Shown here: piece by piece, positions 28,627 to 36,396 of the stretch
Layout of the letters: each line of letters begins with the position of its first letter
How positions within the stretch are numbered: position 1 is the stretch's first letter
Source of the DNA: Allobosea sp. 12-68-7
GTDB lineage: Bacteria > Pseudomonadota > Alphaproteobacteria > Rhizobiales > Beijerinckiaceae
Reading direction: 5' to 3'
DNA: 36,396 nt
Assembly: GCA_002279705.1 (NCBI GenBank)
Contig: NCCO01000061.1
Coordinates: forward strand, 1-36,396
Made by a program: the position numbers and the translations under genes
Notes under the pieces: generated by a model
What the model was told of the DNA's origin: nothing
Seen by the model: the letters and a program-made list of their open reading frames with translations, nothing else
Databases searched by the model: none

Positions 28627-29178
28627 TCAGCCGGCGACGAGGTCGGCGGCGATCTGCCCGCGGATCAGCGTGGCGAGGTTCTTCGCCGCGCGGATCTGCG
28701 CGTCGCGTGCGGCGCGGACGGTCGCAAAGCGCTGCGAGGAGCGTTCATAGGGAGCCCGGACGACGTTGCTGCCTTTCGAGACGACCTTGCCGGATGCTGT
28801 GTCGGTCAGGGACCATGTCGCCGTCGCGACCAGAATGGCCGAATCGGCCCGGCCGTTGGCGTAGTCGACGGTCACGACCTCGATCGCCTCGGAGATCTGC
28901 GTCTGGAAGGTCAGCCGTTTGGCGCGGTCCGGCTCGTTGCCGCCATCGAGCTCGAAGACCAGCTCGTTGCGCAGATAATGGCCGATCAGCCCCTTGATCT
29001 CGGGGACCTGGATCTCCTTGAAGGTGTCCTTGACGCTGCCGCCGGTGATGGAGCGGGTGTTGTCGGCGTAGAGCGGCTGGAAGCAGCCCCCGGCGGCGGC
29101 GGCGGCCGAGAGGGCCATGGCGAGCATGAGCCGGCGTCCAGGCAAGGTGTGGCGCTGGCCGGATTCAGAGGACGACAT
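28627..29178 (-). CDS. lptE: LPS-assembly lipoprotein LptE
   Basis: LptE sits inside the LptD barrel and helps place lipopolysaccharide in the outer membrane. The 183-residue product has a signal sequence with a lipobox ending AAAAAGGC at Cys32, then FQPLYADN, which is typical of alphaproteobacterial LptE-like proteins. The body contains [20 protein letters not shown] and a charged helical end. Start ATG 29178 overlaps the leuS stop by 14 bases, so it is co-translated. The leuS-lptE-holA order is the common alphaproteobacterial arrangement. Confidence 0.87.
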   Translation of the reverse strand: MSSSESGQRHTLPGRRLMLAMALSAAAAAGGCFQPLYADNTRSITGGSVKDTFKEIQVPEIKGLIGHYLRNELVFELDGGNEPDRAKRLTFQTQISEAIEVVTVDYANGRADSAILVATATWSLTDTASGKVVSKGSNVVRAPYERSSQRFATVRAARDAQIRAAKNLATLIRGQIAADLVAG

Positions 29179-31789
29179 TCACGATTCTCCCAGGAACCAC
29201 GATGATCTTGCGGATCGCGCGGCCGTCAAGCGCCTTCGCGACGACATCTGATGCGCGCACCAGCGCCTCGACGGCGACGATATCCGCATCGGCCGGCACG
29301 GTCACCTCGGCGCGCTTCTTGCCGTTGACCTGCACAGGCAGAACGATGCTGTCGTCCTTGAGCAGGGACGCCTCGGCGACCGGCCAGGCGGCCTCGCCGA
29401 CGAGGCCAGGCTGGCCCAGCACCCGCCAGCATTCCTCCGCCAGATGCGGCATCATCGGTGCGACGAGCTGGGTGACGACGACTCCGGCCTCGTGCAGCGC
29501 GAAGGCCTGATCCGGCGGCAGGGCGGCGCTTTCGGCGGCCGCGTCGAGCGCTTTCCCGATCGCGTTGGTCAGCGTGTAAACATGGGCGATGCAGCGGTTG
29601 AAGGCGAGCCGCTCGATGTCGTTGCCGACGGCATCCAGCGCCCTGTGGGTGGCCTTGCGCAGTGTCTGGGCCGCCTCTCCGGTCGCGGCCGGCGCGGTAG
29701 CGGCGTTTCCGGTCCGCTCGGCGATCTCGTTCAGCAGACGCCAGAGGCGCTGCACGAAGCGCGCCGCACCCTGCACGCCTTCGTCGGTCCAGATCACGTC
29801 GCGGTCCGGCGGCGAATCCGACAGCATGAACCAGCGGGCCGTGTCGGCGCCGTAGGAAGCGATGATGTCGTCGGGATCGACGACGTTCTTCTTCGACTTC
29901 GACATCTTCTCGATCGCGCCGATCTCGATCGGCACGCCGGATTCGACATGGAAGCCGCGGCGCTCGCTGCCCTCGGTCTCGATGCGGACATCGCCGGGCT
30001 CGACCCAGTTGCCCGCCGCATCGCGATAGGTCTCGTGCACGACCATGCCTTGCGTGAACATGCCGTCGAAGGGCTCGTCGAGCCCGGCATGTCCGGTCGC
30101 CTTCATCGCGCGGGTGAAGAAGCGCGAATAGAGCAGATGCAGGATCGCGTGCTCGACACCGCCGATATACTGGTCGACCGGCAGGAAGCGGTCGACGACA
30201 GCGCAGTCGGTCGGGCTCTCGGTCCGCCAGGGATCGGTGAAGCGGGCGAAATACCAGGACGAATCGACGAAGGTGTCCATCGTGTCGGTTTCGCGCCGGG
30301 CTGCTGCGCCGCATTGCGGACAGGCGACATGTTTCCAGCTCGGATGGTGGTCGAGCGGGTTGCCCGGCCGGTCGAAGGAGACGTCGTCGGGCAGCTTCAC
30401 CGGCAGGTCGATATCGGGGACCGGCACCGTTCCGCAGGCGGAACAATGAATGACCGGGATCGGGCAGCCCCAATAGCGCTGGCGCGAAATGCCCCAGTCG
30501 CGCAGGCGGAAATTGACCTTGCGGGCGGCCACCGGGCGATGGCCGCGGCTCTCGCTTTCCAGGCGCCTGGCGACCTCCTCCTTGGCCTGCGCGATCGTCA
30601 GGCCGTCGAGGAAGCGCGAATTGATCATGCGGCCGTCATCGACATAAGCCGTATCGGTGATGACGAAGCCCGCCGGATCGACCCCTTCCGGCGCCACGAC
30701 AGGCGTGTTGCCGAGGCCGTATTTGTTGACGAAGTCGAGGTCGCGCTGGTCATGCGCGGGGCAGCCGAAGATGGCGCCGGTGCCGTACTCCATCAGGATG
30801 AAGTTCGCGACATAGACCGGCAGCGTCCAAGACGGATCGAAGGGATGCGCGACGCGCAGGCCGGTGTCGAAGCCGAGCTTCTCGGCCTTGTCGATGTTCT
30901 CCTGGGCCGTGCCGGTGCGCTTGCACTCCTCGATAAAGGTCTGCAGCGCGGGGTTTTCCGCAGCGGCGGCCCTGGCGAGGGGGTGGTCGGGGGCGATGCC
31001 GAGGAACTTCGCGCCAAACAGCGTGTCCGGCCGCGTCGTGTAGACCTCGACCTCCTCCGCCCCGAAGGCCTTCGATTCGAGCGCGAAACGAACCAGCAGC
31101 CCTTCCGAGCGGCCGATCCAGTTCTTCTGCATCAGCCGCACCTTGTCGGGCCAGCGGGTCAGGCCCTCCAGCGCGTCGTGCAGCTCCTGGCCGAAGGTGG
31201 TGATCTTGAAGAACCACTGCGTCAGCTCGCGGATCTCGACCGGGGCGCCCGAGCGCCAGCCCTTGCCGTCGATGACCTGCTCATTGGCGAGCACGGTCTC
31301 GTCGACCGGGTCCCAGTTCACCTTCGCCGTCTTGCGGTCGACGAGCCCGGCCTTGAGGAAGTCCAGGAACATCTTCTGCTGGTGGCGGTAATAGGAGGGG
31401 TCGCAGGTCGCGAGCTCGCGGCTCCAGTCGAGCGACAGGCCCATGGACTGGAGCTGCGTGCGCATCGCGGCGATGTTGGCGTAGGTCCATTCGCGCGGAT
31501 GGACGTTCTTCTGCTTGGCGGCGTTCTCCGCCGGCAGGCCGAAGGCGTCCCAACCCATCGGGTGCAGCACGGCGAAGCCCTTGGCGCGCTTGTAGCGCGC
31601 GACCACGTCGCCCATCGCATAGTTGCGGACATGGCCCATATGGATGCGGCCCGACGGATAGGGGAACATCTCGAGCACGTAGTAGCTCGGCCGCGGGTCG
31701 TCGTTGCGTGTCTCGAAGAGCTTGCGCTCCTGCCAGACGGCGCGCCATTTCGGCTCGGATTCCTTGGGATTGTAGCGTTCGACGGCCAT
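29165..31789 (-). CDS. leuS: Leucyl-tRNA synthetase
   Basis: This class I synthetase charges tRNA-Leu. The 874-residue product has the HIGH-type motif HMGH at residues 50-53 ([15 protein letters not shown]) and the CP1 editing domain ([39 protein letters not shown]). It continues with WYFARFTDP and KMSKS at about 628-632 ([16 protein letters not shown]), followed by the anticodon-binding and C-terminal domains ending PGRIVNVVL. Start ATG 31789. It is divergent from the yggS-like gene, and the 95-base gap contains an 8-bp inverted repeat at 31845-31866 of unclear role. Confidence 0.97.
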   Translation of the reverse strand: MAVERYNPKESEPKWRAVWQERKLFETRNDDPRPSYYVLEMFPYPSGRIHMGHVRNYAMGDVVARYKRAKGFAVLHPMGWDAFGLPAENAAKQKNVHPREWTYANIAAMRTQLQSMGLSLDWSRELATCDPSYYRHQQKMFLDFLKAGLVDRKTAKVNWDPVDETVLANEQVIDGKGWRSGAPVEIRELTQWFFKITTFGQELHDALEGLTRWPDKVRLMQKNWIGRSEGLLVRFALESKAFGAEEVEVYTTRPDTLFGAKFLGIAPDHPLARAAAAENPALQTFIEECKRTGTAQENIDKAEKLGFDTGLRVAHPFDPSWTLPVYVANFILMEYGTGAIFGCPAHDQRDLDFVNKYGLGNTPVVAPEGVDPAGFVITDTAYVDDGRMINSRFLDGLTIAQAKEEVARRLESESRGHRPVAARKVNFRLRDWGISRQRYWGCPIPVIHCSACGTVPVPDIDLPVKLPDDVSFDRPGNPLDHHPSWKHVACPQCGAAARRETDTMDTFVDSSWYFARFTDPWRTESPTDCAVVDRFLPVDQYIGGVEHAILHLLYSRFFTRAMKATGHAGLDEPFDGMFTQGMVVHETYRDAAGNWVEPGDVRIETEGSERRGFHVESGVPIEIGAIEKMSKSKKNVVDPDDIIASYGADTARWFMLSDSPPDRDVIWTDEGVQGAARFVQRLWRLLNEIAERTGNAATAPAATGEAAQTLRKATHRALDAVGNDIERLAFNRCIAHVYTLTNAIGKALDAAAESAALPPDQAFALHEAGVVVTQLVAPMMPHLAEECWRVLGQPGLVGEAAWPVAEASLLKDDSIVLPVQVNGKKRAEVTVPADADIVAVEALVRASDVVAKALDGRAIRKIIVVPGRIVNVVL

Positions 31790-31884
31790 GGCAGCGGGCT
31801 ATTCTTGCATCATCAGAGGTGCCGGGACTAGGACACCATTGAGGCGGCGCGGTCAACGCCGCGCCGGGCATACGAGGGCATGCG

Positions 31885-32550
31885 ATGAGCGATACGGTGA
31901 AGCGATGGAGGGAAACCCGGGCGGCGATCGCGCGGGCCGCGCGCGATGTCGAGCGCGATCCCGATTCGGTAGCGCTGATCGCAGTCTCCAAGACGATGCC
32001 CGCGGACGTGATCCTGCCGGTGCTCGAGGCCGGCCAGCGCGTCTTCGGTGAGAACTACGTCCAGGAGGCGAAGGCGAAATGGCCCGGGCTGAAGGCGCGC
32101 TTTCCCGACGCGCAGGTCCACATGATCGGGCCGCTGCAGTCGAACAAGGCGCGGGAGGCGGTCGAGCTCTTCGACGCGATTCACTCGCTCGATCGAGAGA
32201 GCCTCGCCAAGGAATTGTCCCGCGAGATCGCGCGCAGTGGCCGGGCGCCGACGCTCTATGTCCAGGTCAACACGGGTGACGAGCCGCAGAAGGGCGGCGT
32301 CAGTCCAAGCGCGATCGATGCCTTCCTCGAGAGCTGCCGCGTTCATCACGGTCTGGTGATCGAGGGGCTGATGTGCATTCCGCCCGCGGAGGATCCGCCC
32401 TCGCCGCATTTCGCGCTGCTGGCGAAGATCGCGGCCCGCCATGGCCTGCACGGCCTGTCGATGGGCATGAGCGCCGATTACGAGGCCGCGATCCAGCTCG
32501 GGGCGACACATGTCCGCGTCGGCAGCGCCATCTTCGGTGCGCGTGGGTAG
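31885..32550 (+). CDS. yggS: YggS-type pyridoxal-phosphate homeostasis protein
   Basis: This family binds PLP on a conserved lysine and helps control free PLP and amino-acid pools; it has no known catalytic activity. The 221-residue product has the PLP-lysine motif LIAVSKTMPAD (Lys36), FGENYVQEAKAKWPGL and HMIGPLQSNKAREAVELFDAIHSLD. The later motifs are VQVNTGDEPQKGG, LMCIPP, LSMGMSADYEAAIQLGATHVRVGSAIFG. Start ATG 31885. Length and motifs are normal. Confidence 0.94.
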   Translation: MSDTVKRWRETRAAIARAARDVERDPDSVALIAVSKTMPADVILPVLEAGQRVFGENYVQEAKAKWPGLKARFPDAQVHMIGPLQSNKAREAVELFDAIHSLDRESLAKELSREIARSGRAPTLYVQVNTGDEPQKGGVSPSAIDAFLESCRVHHGLVIEGLMCIPPAEDPPSPHFALLAKIAARHGLHGLSMGMSADYEAAIQLGATHVRVGSAIFGARG

Positions 32551-32562
32551 TCTCGTCGCGCG

Positions 32563-33192
32563 CTAGAGGATCCGCATCACGCAGCGTCGTGCCAGCCGGG
32601 GCAGGACCTTCGCGAAGACGTGACGTTCGACCGCGACGCAGCCCGCCGTCGGGGTGAAGCCAGGCCGGGCAAGGTGCCAGAAGATCGCGCTGCCGCGTCC
32701 GCGGACGATCGGGGCGTCGTTCCAGCCGAGTTCGACGATGACGTCGTAGAGGGGATCGTCGCGGGTCAGGCGTTCCTCCGCCTCGCCGGGCGGGCGGTCG
32801 ATCAGGCGGTTGTAGCGGCGGTCCGCCATGTCGTCGCACCAGGCGTCGCGTGGGCCGATGATGCGCAGTGGCTGCAGGCTGAGCGGGCGGCCGATGCGGT
32901 CGGCGCGGTAGAACACGCGGCGCAGCGGCAACTCGGCGCGCGGGGTGCGGCCGTCGCCCTCGCGCTTGAGCGTGCCGATGCCGGAGCGGCCCAGCGCGCA
33001 GGGAAAGGCCGCGCCACCGGCGACCAGAAAACCCTTTCTGCGGTCGCGGACCGAGGCGAAGACACGCAGGCCCGAGAGCCGCCGGGGGCGCTCGGAGGGC
33101 CGGGGAAAGCCGGCTCGATCACGGTTTCTCACGGGAATTCCATTGCGCGTGACTTGCGGTCGCGATTCAGCGGGCTCATGGTAACGCGTCAT
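32563..33192 (-). CDS. L,D-transpeptidase (YkuD-type catalytic domain) protein
   Basis: The product has 209 residues. The C-terminal part carries the YkuD active-site pattern SAIFWHLARPGFTPTAGCVAV, with His173 and catalytic Cys185. The N-terminal part holds FLVAGGAAFPCALGRSGIG and KREGDGRTPRAELPLRRVFYR, as in this short alphaproteobacterial L,D-transpeptidase family. Such enzymes form 3-3 cross-links or attach proteins to peptidoglycan, but no signal peptide is evident, so the location is uncertain. The frame is open farther upstream through the response-regulator gene, so ATG 33192 was chosen as the start that avoids that overlap. It is convergent with the yggS-like gene. Confidence 0.85.
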   Translation of the reverse strand: MTRYHEPAESRPQVTRNGIPVRNRDRAGFPRPSERPRRLSGLRVFASVRDRRKGFLVAGGAAFPCALGRSGIGTLKREGDGRTPRAELPLRRVFYRADRIGRPLSLQPLRIIGPRDAWCDDMADRRYNRLIDRPPGEAEERLTRDDPLYDVIVELGWNDAPIVRGRGSAIFWHLARPGFTPTAGCVAVERHVFAKVLPRLARRCVMRIL

Positions 33193-33213
33193 CTCTCGTG
33201 CAAACGATCCCCC

Positions 33214-33900
33214 ATGCCCGCCGTGCATCATATCCTTCTGGTCGACGACGACCAGACCCTGCGAGACGCGCTCGCCGAGCAGCTCGCGCTCTATGACGAG
33301 TTCAAGCTCTCGACCGCCGGCACGGCCACGGGCGCCGTCAAGGCGGTCCAGGCGGAGCGTATCGACCTCGCCATCATGGATGTCGGCCTGCCCGACATGG
33401 ATGGGCGCGAGGCGGTGAAGCTGATGCGCAAGAACGGCTTCAAGAGCCCGGTCATCATGCTCACCGGCCAGGGCTCCGACGCCGACACGGTGCTGGGGCT
33501 GGAGGCGGGCGCCAACGATTATGTTGTCAAGCCGTTCAAATTCGCCGTCCTGCTGGCGCGCATCCGCGCGCATCTGCGGCAATATGAGGCGAGCGAGGAC
33601 GCGGTCTTCCAGGTCGGTCCCTACACCTTCCACCCCGGGTCCAAGCTCCTCGTCAGCGAGAAGGGCTCGAAGACCAAGCTGACCGAGAAGGAAACCGCGA
33701 TCCTGCGCTTCCTCTACCGGGCCGGCCGCAAGCCGATTGCGCGTGAGGTGCTGCTGCAGGAGGTCTGGGGCTATAACAGCCAGGTCACCACCCATACGCT
33801 CGAGACGCACATTTACCGGCTGCGCCAGAAGATCGAGCCCGACCCGGGCAATGCCCGCCTGCTGGTGACGGATGCCGGCGGCTACCGGCTCAACCCCTAG
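33214..33900 (+). CDS. OmpR-family response regulator
   Basis: The product has 228 residues. The receiver domain has the acidic pocket Asp11-Asp13 (ILLVDDDQTL), the phosphate acceptor Asp56 (AIMDVGLPDMDG), Thr84 (MLTGQ) and Lys107 (VVKPFK). The C-terminal winged-helix DNA-binding domain spans about 125-228 (LTEKETAILRFLYRAGRKPIAREVLLQEVWGY...THTLETHIYRLRQKIE). No sensor kinase is adjacent, so it is an orphan here. The style resembles the alphaproteobacterial CenR envelope regulator, but I cannot confirm orthology. Start ATG 33214; the frame is open upstream only as a shadow. The next gene follows after 3 bases. Confidence 0.88.
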   Translation: MPAVHHILLVDDDQTLRDALAEQLALYDEFKLSTAGTATGAVKAVQAERIDLAIMDVGLPDMDGREAVKLMRKNGFKSPVIMLTGQGSDADTVLGLEAGANDYVVKPFKFAVLLARIRAHLRQYEASEDAVFQVGPYTFHPGSKLLVSEKGSKTKLTEKETAILRFLYRAGRKPIAREVLLQEVWGYNSQVTTHTLETHIYRLRQKIEPDPGNARLLVTDAGGYRLNP

Positions 33901-33903
33901 GAT

Positions 33904-34368
33904 ATGGCCCTCGACGACGACATCGCCCTGCTGGCCCGGCAGCCGCTGCTGGGCCTGATGGAGCGCGATGCGCTGAGGCTGGTCGCCTTCGCCGCGGAGA
34001 GCCGCATCCTGAGAGCGGGCGACGTGCTGTTTCGCGTCGGCGAGCCGTCGGATGGGGCGGTGCTGGTGATTTCGGGGGCGGTTGCGCTCGACAGCCGCGA
34101 GGACGGGCAGCCGGCGCAGGAGATCGTCGGCCCCGGCGCCCTGATCGGCGAGATGGCCCTGTTCACGGCGGTCGCGCGTCCGGTCACGGCGATCGCCCGC
34201 GAGCCGACGCAGGTGATGCGCCTGTCGCGCAGCGTGATGCGCCGCGTCCTGGCCGAATCACCCGGCTCGGCGGAGGCCGTCGCGGCGGCGATCAGCGACA
34301 GGCTGCGCGGCTTCGTTGACCAGCTGACGGTCGTGCGGGAGGCTCTGATCGCGATCGACCGCGGCTGA
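33904..34368 (+). CDS. Cyclic nucleotide-binding domain protein
   Basis: The product has 154 residues, mostly a CAP-type cNMP-binding barrel: VAFAAESRILRAGDVLFRVGEPSDGAVLVISGAVAL, then IVGPGALIGEMALFTAVARPVTAIAREPTQVMRLSRSVMRRVL. The phosphate-binding-cassette region (GALIGEMALFTAVARPVTA) has the expected Gly-Glu and Arg. There is no DNA-binding helix-turn-helix after it, so it is a sensor or regulatory module and not a Crp/Fnr factor. It begins 3 bases after the response-regulator gene and is likely co-transcribed. The ligand is unknown. Confidence 0.85.
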   Translation: MALDDDIALLARQPLLGLMERDALRLVAFAAESRILRAGDVLFRVGEPSDGAVLVISGAVALDSREDGQPAQEIVGPGALIGEMALFTAVARPVTAIAREPTQVMRLSRSVMRRVLAESPGSAEAVAAAISDRLRGFVDQLTVVREALIAIDRG

Positions 34369-34375
34369 GCTTGCC

Positions 34376-35191
34376 TCAGAGCTCCAGCGTCGCCGTCACC
34401 GGGACATGGTCCGAGGGCCGTTCCCAGCCCCTCGCCTCGCGCAGGAAGGTCACGTCGCGCAGCGTCGGCCTCAGCGCGTCCGACAGCCAGATGTGGTCGA
34501 GCCGGCGGCCGCGATCCGACGCCTCCCAGTCGGCGGCGCGGTAGCTCCACCAGCTGTAGAGCTTCTCCGGTTCCGGCCGCAGCATGCGCGCCGCGTCGGT
34601 CCAGCCGCCTTCGGAGCGAAGCCGCTCCAGCGTCGTGGTCTCGATCGGCGTGTGGCTGACCACGTCGAGGAGCTGCTTGTGGCTCCAGACATCGTGCTCA
34701 TAGGGCGCGATATTGAGATCGCCGACAAGGATCGCCGGACGGTCGGTGGGGCGTTTCGCCACGTTCCAGGCGCCGATCTCGTCGAGGAAGGCGAGCTTAT
34801 GGGCGAACTTCTCGTTCTTCGCGGGGTCGGGGATGTCGCCGCCGGCGGGGATGTAGAAATTGTGGATCGCGATGTCGGCGGCGGCACCGGCGGCGGCACC
34901 GAGCACGACGGTCATGTGCCGGGCGTCGTTGCGCCCGCACATCGCCATCGCGTCGCGCGTGCTGAAGGGCAGCTTCGAGACGATGGCGACGCCGTTATAG
35001 CCCTTCTGGCCGATGAAGGCCTGATGGACATAGCCCGCCTTCTCGAAAGCCTTGGCCGGGAACTGCTCGTCCGGCGTCTTGGTCTCCTGCAGGCAGAGGA
35101 TATCGGGCGCATGACGGCCGAGAAAATCGGTGACCATGCCGATTCGCAGCCTGACCGAGTTGATGTTCCAGCTTGTGACGGTGAGTTGCAC
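34376..35191 (-). CDS. xthA: Exodeoxyribonuclease III (AP endonuclease)
   Basis: XthA cuts abasic sites and removes 3' blocks in base-excision repair. The product has 271 residues from GTG 35191. Catalytic motifs are LTVTSWNINSVRLR, ILCLQETK (Glu36), GYNGVAIVSK, FYIPAGGD, LVGDLNIAPYEHDVW, and the C-terminal LDHIWLSDAL and PSDHVPVTATL. The frame is open farther upstream (ATG 35227 is another option), but homology begins at VQLTVTSWN, and a GGA lies 8 bases before the GTG. Confidence 0.93.
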   Translation of the reverse strand: MQLTVTSWNINSVRLRIGMVTDFLGRHAPDILCLQETKTPDEQFPAKAFEKAGYVHQAFIGQKGYNGVAIVSKLPFSTRDAMAMCGRNDARHMTVVLGAAAGAAADIAIHNFYIPAGGDIPDPAKNEKFAHKLAFLDEIGAWNVAKRPTDRPAILVGDLNIAPYEHDVWSHKQLLDVVSHTPIETTTLERLRSEGGWTDAARMLRPEPEKLYSWWSYRAADWEASDRGRRLDHIWLSDALRPTLRDVTFLREARGWERPSDHVPVTATLEL

Positions 35192-35275
35192 TGAGATCGT
35201 CCGGCGAGAAGGGTGCCGGAAACTCATCCGCTGGCGCGCAAAAGGCAAGACGCCCGATCGGGCTCCCGTGCGACC

Positions 35276-36100
35276 TCAGAGCTTGCGCTGGTAGTCGATC
35301 ACGAAATTCTTGGCGTCAGGGCGGCGCTGCGTGTCGAGATTGTAGAGCGACACGGTGGTTTCATAGCCCTGCGGATCGATGACGACCCACTGCCGCAGCA
35401 CATTCGCCGTCAGATCGAATTTCAGCGCGATCTTGGAGGTTCCGCCCAGCGTCGAGCGATCCTCCAGCCGCAGCGTCAGGACGTCGCCATCGATCGCGGC
35501 GCCGGTGATCGTGCCCTCGCGAGCCAGATCCATGCGCTCCCGCACCAGGAACTTCAGCGGGGTCTGGCCGAGGGAGTAAATGTCCTGCGTGGCGAGCCGC
35601 TTGTCGCGCACGGCCACGGAGGTGCCGTCAGCGATCACCTCGATGGTGGCGGGCGGCTCGTATTCGAAGCGCATCTTGCCGGGCCGGAGGATATAGATGC
35701 GCCCCTCCAGCCGCCGGCCGTCGGCGGCATGCTGGATGAAGTTGCCCTGCAGGGAGGTGAAGCTGTTGAGATAGGCGTTCAGCCGCTCGATCGCCTCCTC
35801 GCGGGTCGCGGGCGCACCGGTCTTGGCGCGCATCGGCGCCGGGGTCCGCGTCGTCTCCGTCGCGGGAACGATGGCCGGACCGGCGGGCTGCGCGACCGGG
35901 GCTTCCGCGACGCGTGGCAGCCCCAGGCCCGGCGGCCGGACGGGTGGCAGCGGCAGGGGGCGGCTGGCGGCCGGCCTCGAGACCGCCGGCTTCGGCGGCA
36001 GGATCTGGAGGGGCTGTGCCAGCAGCGAAGACGGAAACGCGACGCAGCCGAGCCATGCCAGCATCGCAGCCTTGGCCCTGGGGGTCGGAATCAACGTCAT
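35276..36100 (-). CDS. lolA: Outer-membrane lipoprotein carrier LolA-like protein
   Basis: LolA carries lipoproteins across the periplasm from LolCDE to the outer membrane. The 274-residue product has a signal peptide (MTLIPTPRAKAAMLAWLGCVAFPSSLLAQ) and then a long Pro/Ala-rich segment of about 80 residues, longer than in E. coli. The LolA domain follows: IERLNAYLNSFTSLQGNFIQHAADGRRLEGRIYILRPGKMRFEYEPPATIEVIADGTSVAVRDKRLATQDIYSLGQTPLKFLV. ATG 36100 has AAGG about 7 bases upstream; ATG 36118 is possible. Its place after ftsK is conserved in alphaproteobacteria. The 203 bases between them show no other gene. Confidence 0.85.
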   Translation of the reverse strand: MTLIPTPRAKAAMLAWLGCVAFPSSLLAQPLQILPPKPAVSRPAASRPLPLPPVRPPGLGLPRVAEAPVAQPAGPAIVPATETTRTPAPMRAKTGAPATREEAIERLNAYLNSFTSLQGNFIQHAADGRRLEGRIYILRPGKMRFEYEPPATIEVIADGTSVAVRDKRLATQDIYSLGQTPLKFLVRERMDLAREGTITGAAIDGDVLTLRLEDRSTLGGTSKIALKFDLTANVLRQWVVIDPQGYETTVSLYNLDTQRRPDAKNFVIDYQRKL

Positions 36101-36303
36101 CGGCAGGCCTTGCTCCATTCTGTCACGGCCGGCCCGCGTCGGACCTGTCGACCGTCGTGGCGGTGGCGCCCCGCTGTCCGGTTGCGTGTCGACCCGGCGC
36201 CGGACAGATAACGCAAAATCATGCCGCAGGTTGCAACGGCCTGATGGCAATTTGAGGACCGGGACCGGCAACGACAAGGGCTGGCGCTGGCATCAGCCGC
36301 GCC

Positions 36304-36396
36304 TCAATCCTCGTCTTCCCTGGCTCGGCCGGTTTCGACGAGGATTTCGCGTTTGCCGGCGTGGTTGGCGGGGCCGACGATGCCCTCGTTCTCCAT
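36304..36396 (-). CDS. ftsK: DNA translocase FtsK, extreme C-terminus (partial)
   Basis: The minus-strand frame from the right edge gives 30 residues beginning MENEGIVGPANHAGKREILV and ending in an acidic tail, with the stop at 36306-36304. MENEGIVGP.N..GKREILV is the conserved end of the FtsK gamma domain, which reads KOPS-type sequences while pumping chromosomal DNA at the septum. Only the 3' end is inside the window. Confidence 0.88.
   Translation of the reverse strand: MENEGIVGPANHAGKREILVETGRAREDED

Noticed and set aside
29444..31831. Long plus-strand open frame opposite leuS
   Set aside because: It is a shadow of leuS, which has all synthetase motifs on the minus strand.
31828..31856. 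leuS promoter from TTGACC at 31856-31851 on the minus strand
   Set aside because: No acceptable -10 box is present at 16-19 bases; the best match is 3 of 6.

Overview
This 36.4-kb window is a core chromosomal region of a high-GC alphaproteobacterium. It is most likely a member of the Hyphomicrobiales (Rhizobiales), perhaps near Bosea, but the genus is inferred from protein style and gene order and is uncertain. The main clues are the hemE-linked replication origin with CtrA-type and GANTC sites, the rsmG-parA-parB block with a parS inside rsmG, and the order nusA-ylxR-infB-rbfA-truB-rpsO-pnp. I see no tRNA or rRNA genes, CRISPR arrays, transposases or prophage genes.

Layout. Positions 1-8407 (+) carry the transcription/translation cluster: the nusA 3' end, a YlxR-type RNA-binding protein, infB, rbfA, truB, rpsO and pnp, ending in a strong terminator. 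Positions 8605-9240 encode an FMN-binding oxidase-family protein. A long palindromic intergenic repeat (9252-9403) separates it from a convergent adenosine-kinase-like gene. Positions 10503-13355 (-) hold an overlapping set: Tim44-like protein, MltA, Smr protein and an XRE regulator. secB diverges from it and is followed by a TerC-family gene. Positions 15017-18563 (-) hold a second tight operon: kinase/phosphorylase regulator, a Maf-AroE fusion, coaE and dnaQ.

The gap 18564-19018 looks like oriC, with DnaA-like boxes, a perfect TTAA-N7-TTAA CtrA site, a near-perfect parS, four GANTC sites and an AT-rich stretch beside hemE. To its right, hemE, hemJ, rho, mnmE, mnmG, rsmG, parA and parB run rightward, and the operon to its left runs leftward, so both are co-directional with bidirectional replication. 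Positions 27717-31789 (-) carry holA (disrupted), lptE and leuS. The last part has a YggS-type PLP protein, an L,D-transpeptidase, an OmpR-type response regulator with a cyclic-nucleotide-binding protein, xthA, lolA and the 3' end of ftsK.

The most notable points are: (i) two parS-like sites share a 14-bp core in which the change from consensus parS creates a GANTC methylation site, one of them in oriC; (ii) infB is split into two frames, with a good Shine-Dalgarno and a GTG exactly at the break; (iii) Maf and AroE are fused in frame with the Maf C-terminus missing; (iv) holA lacks a central block and changes frame. Points ii-iv affect core genes, so sequence or assembly error must be excluded before biology is claimed.
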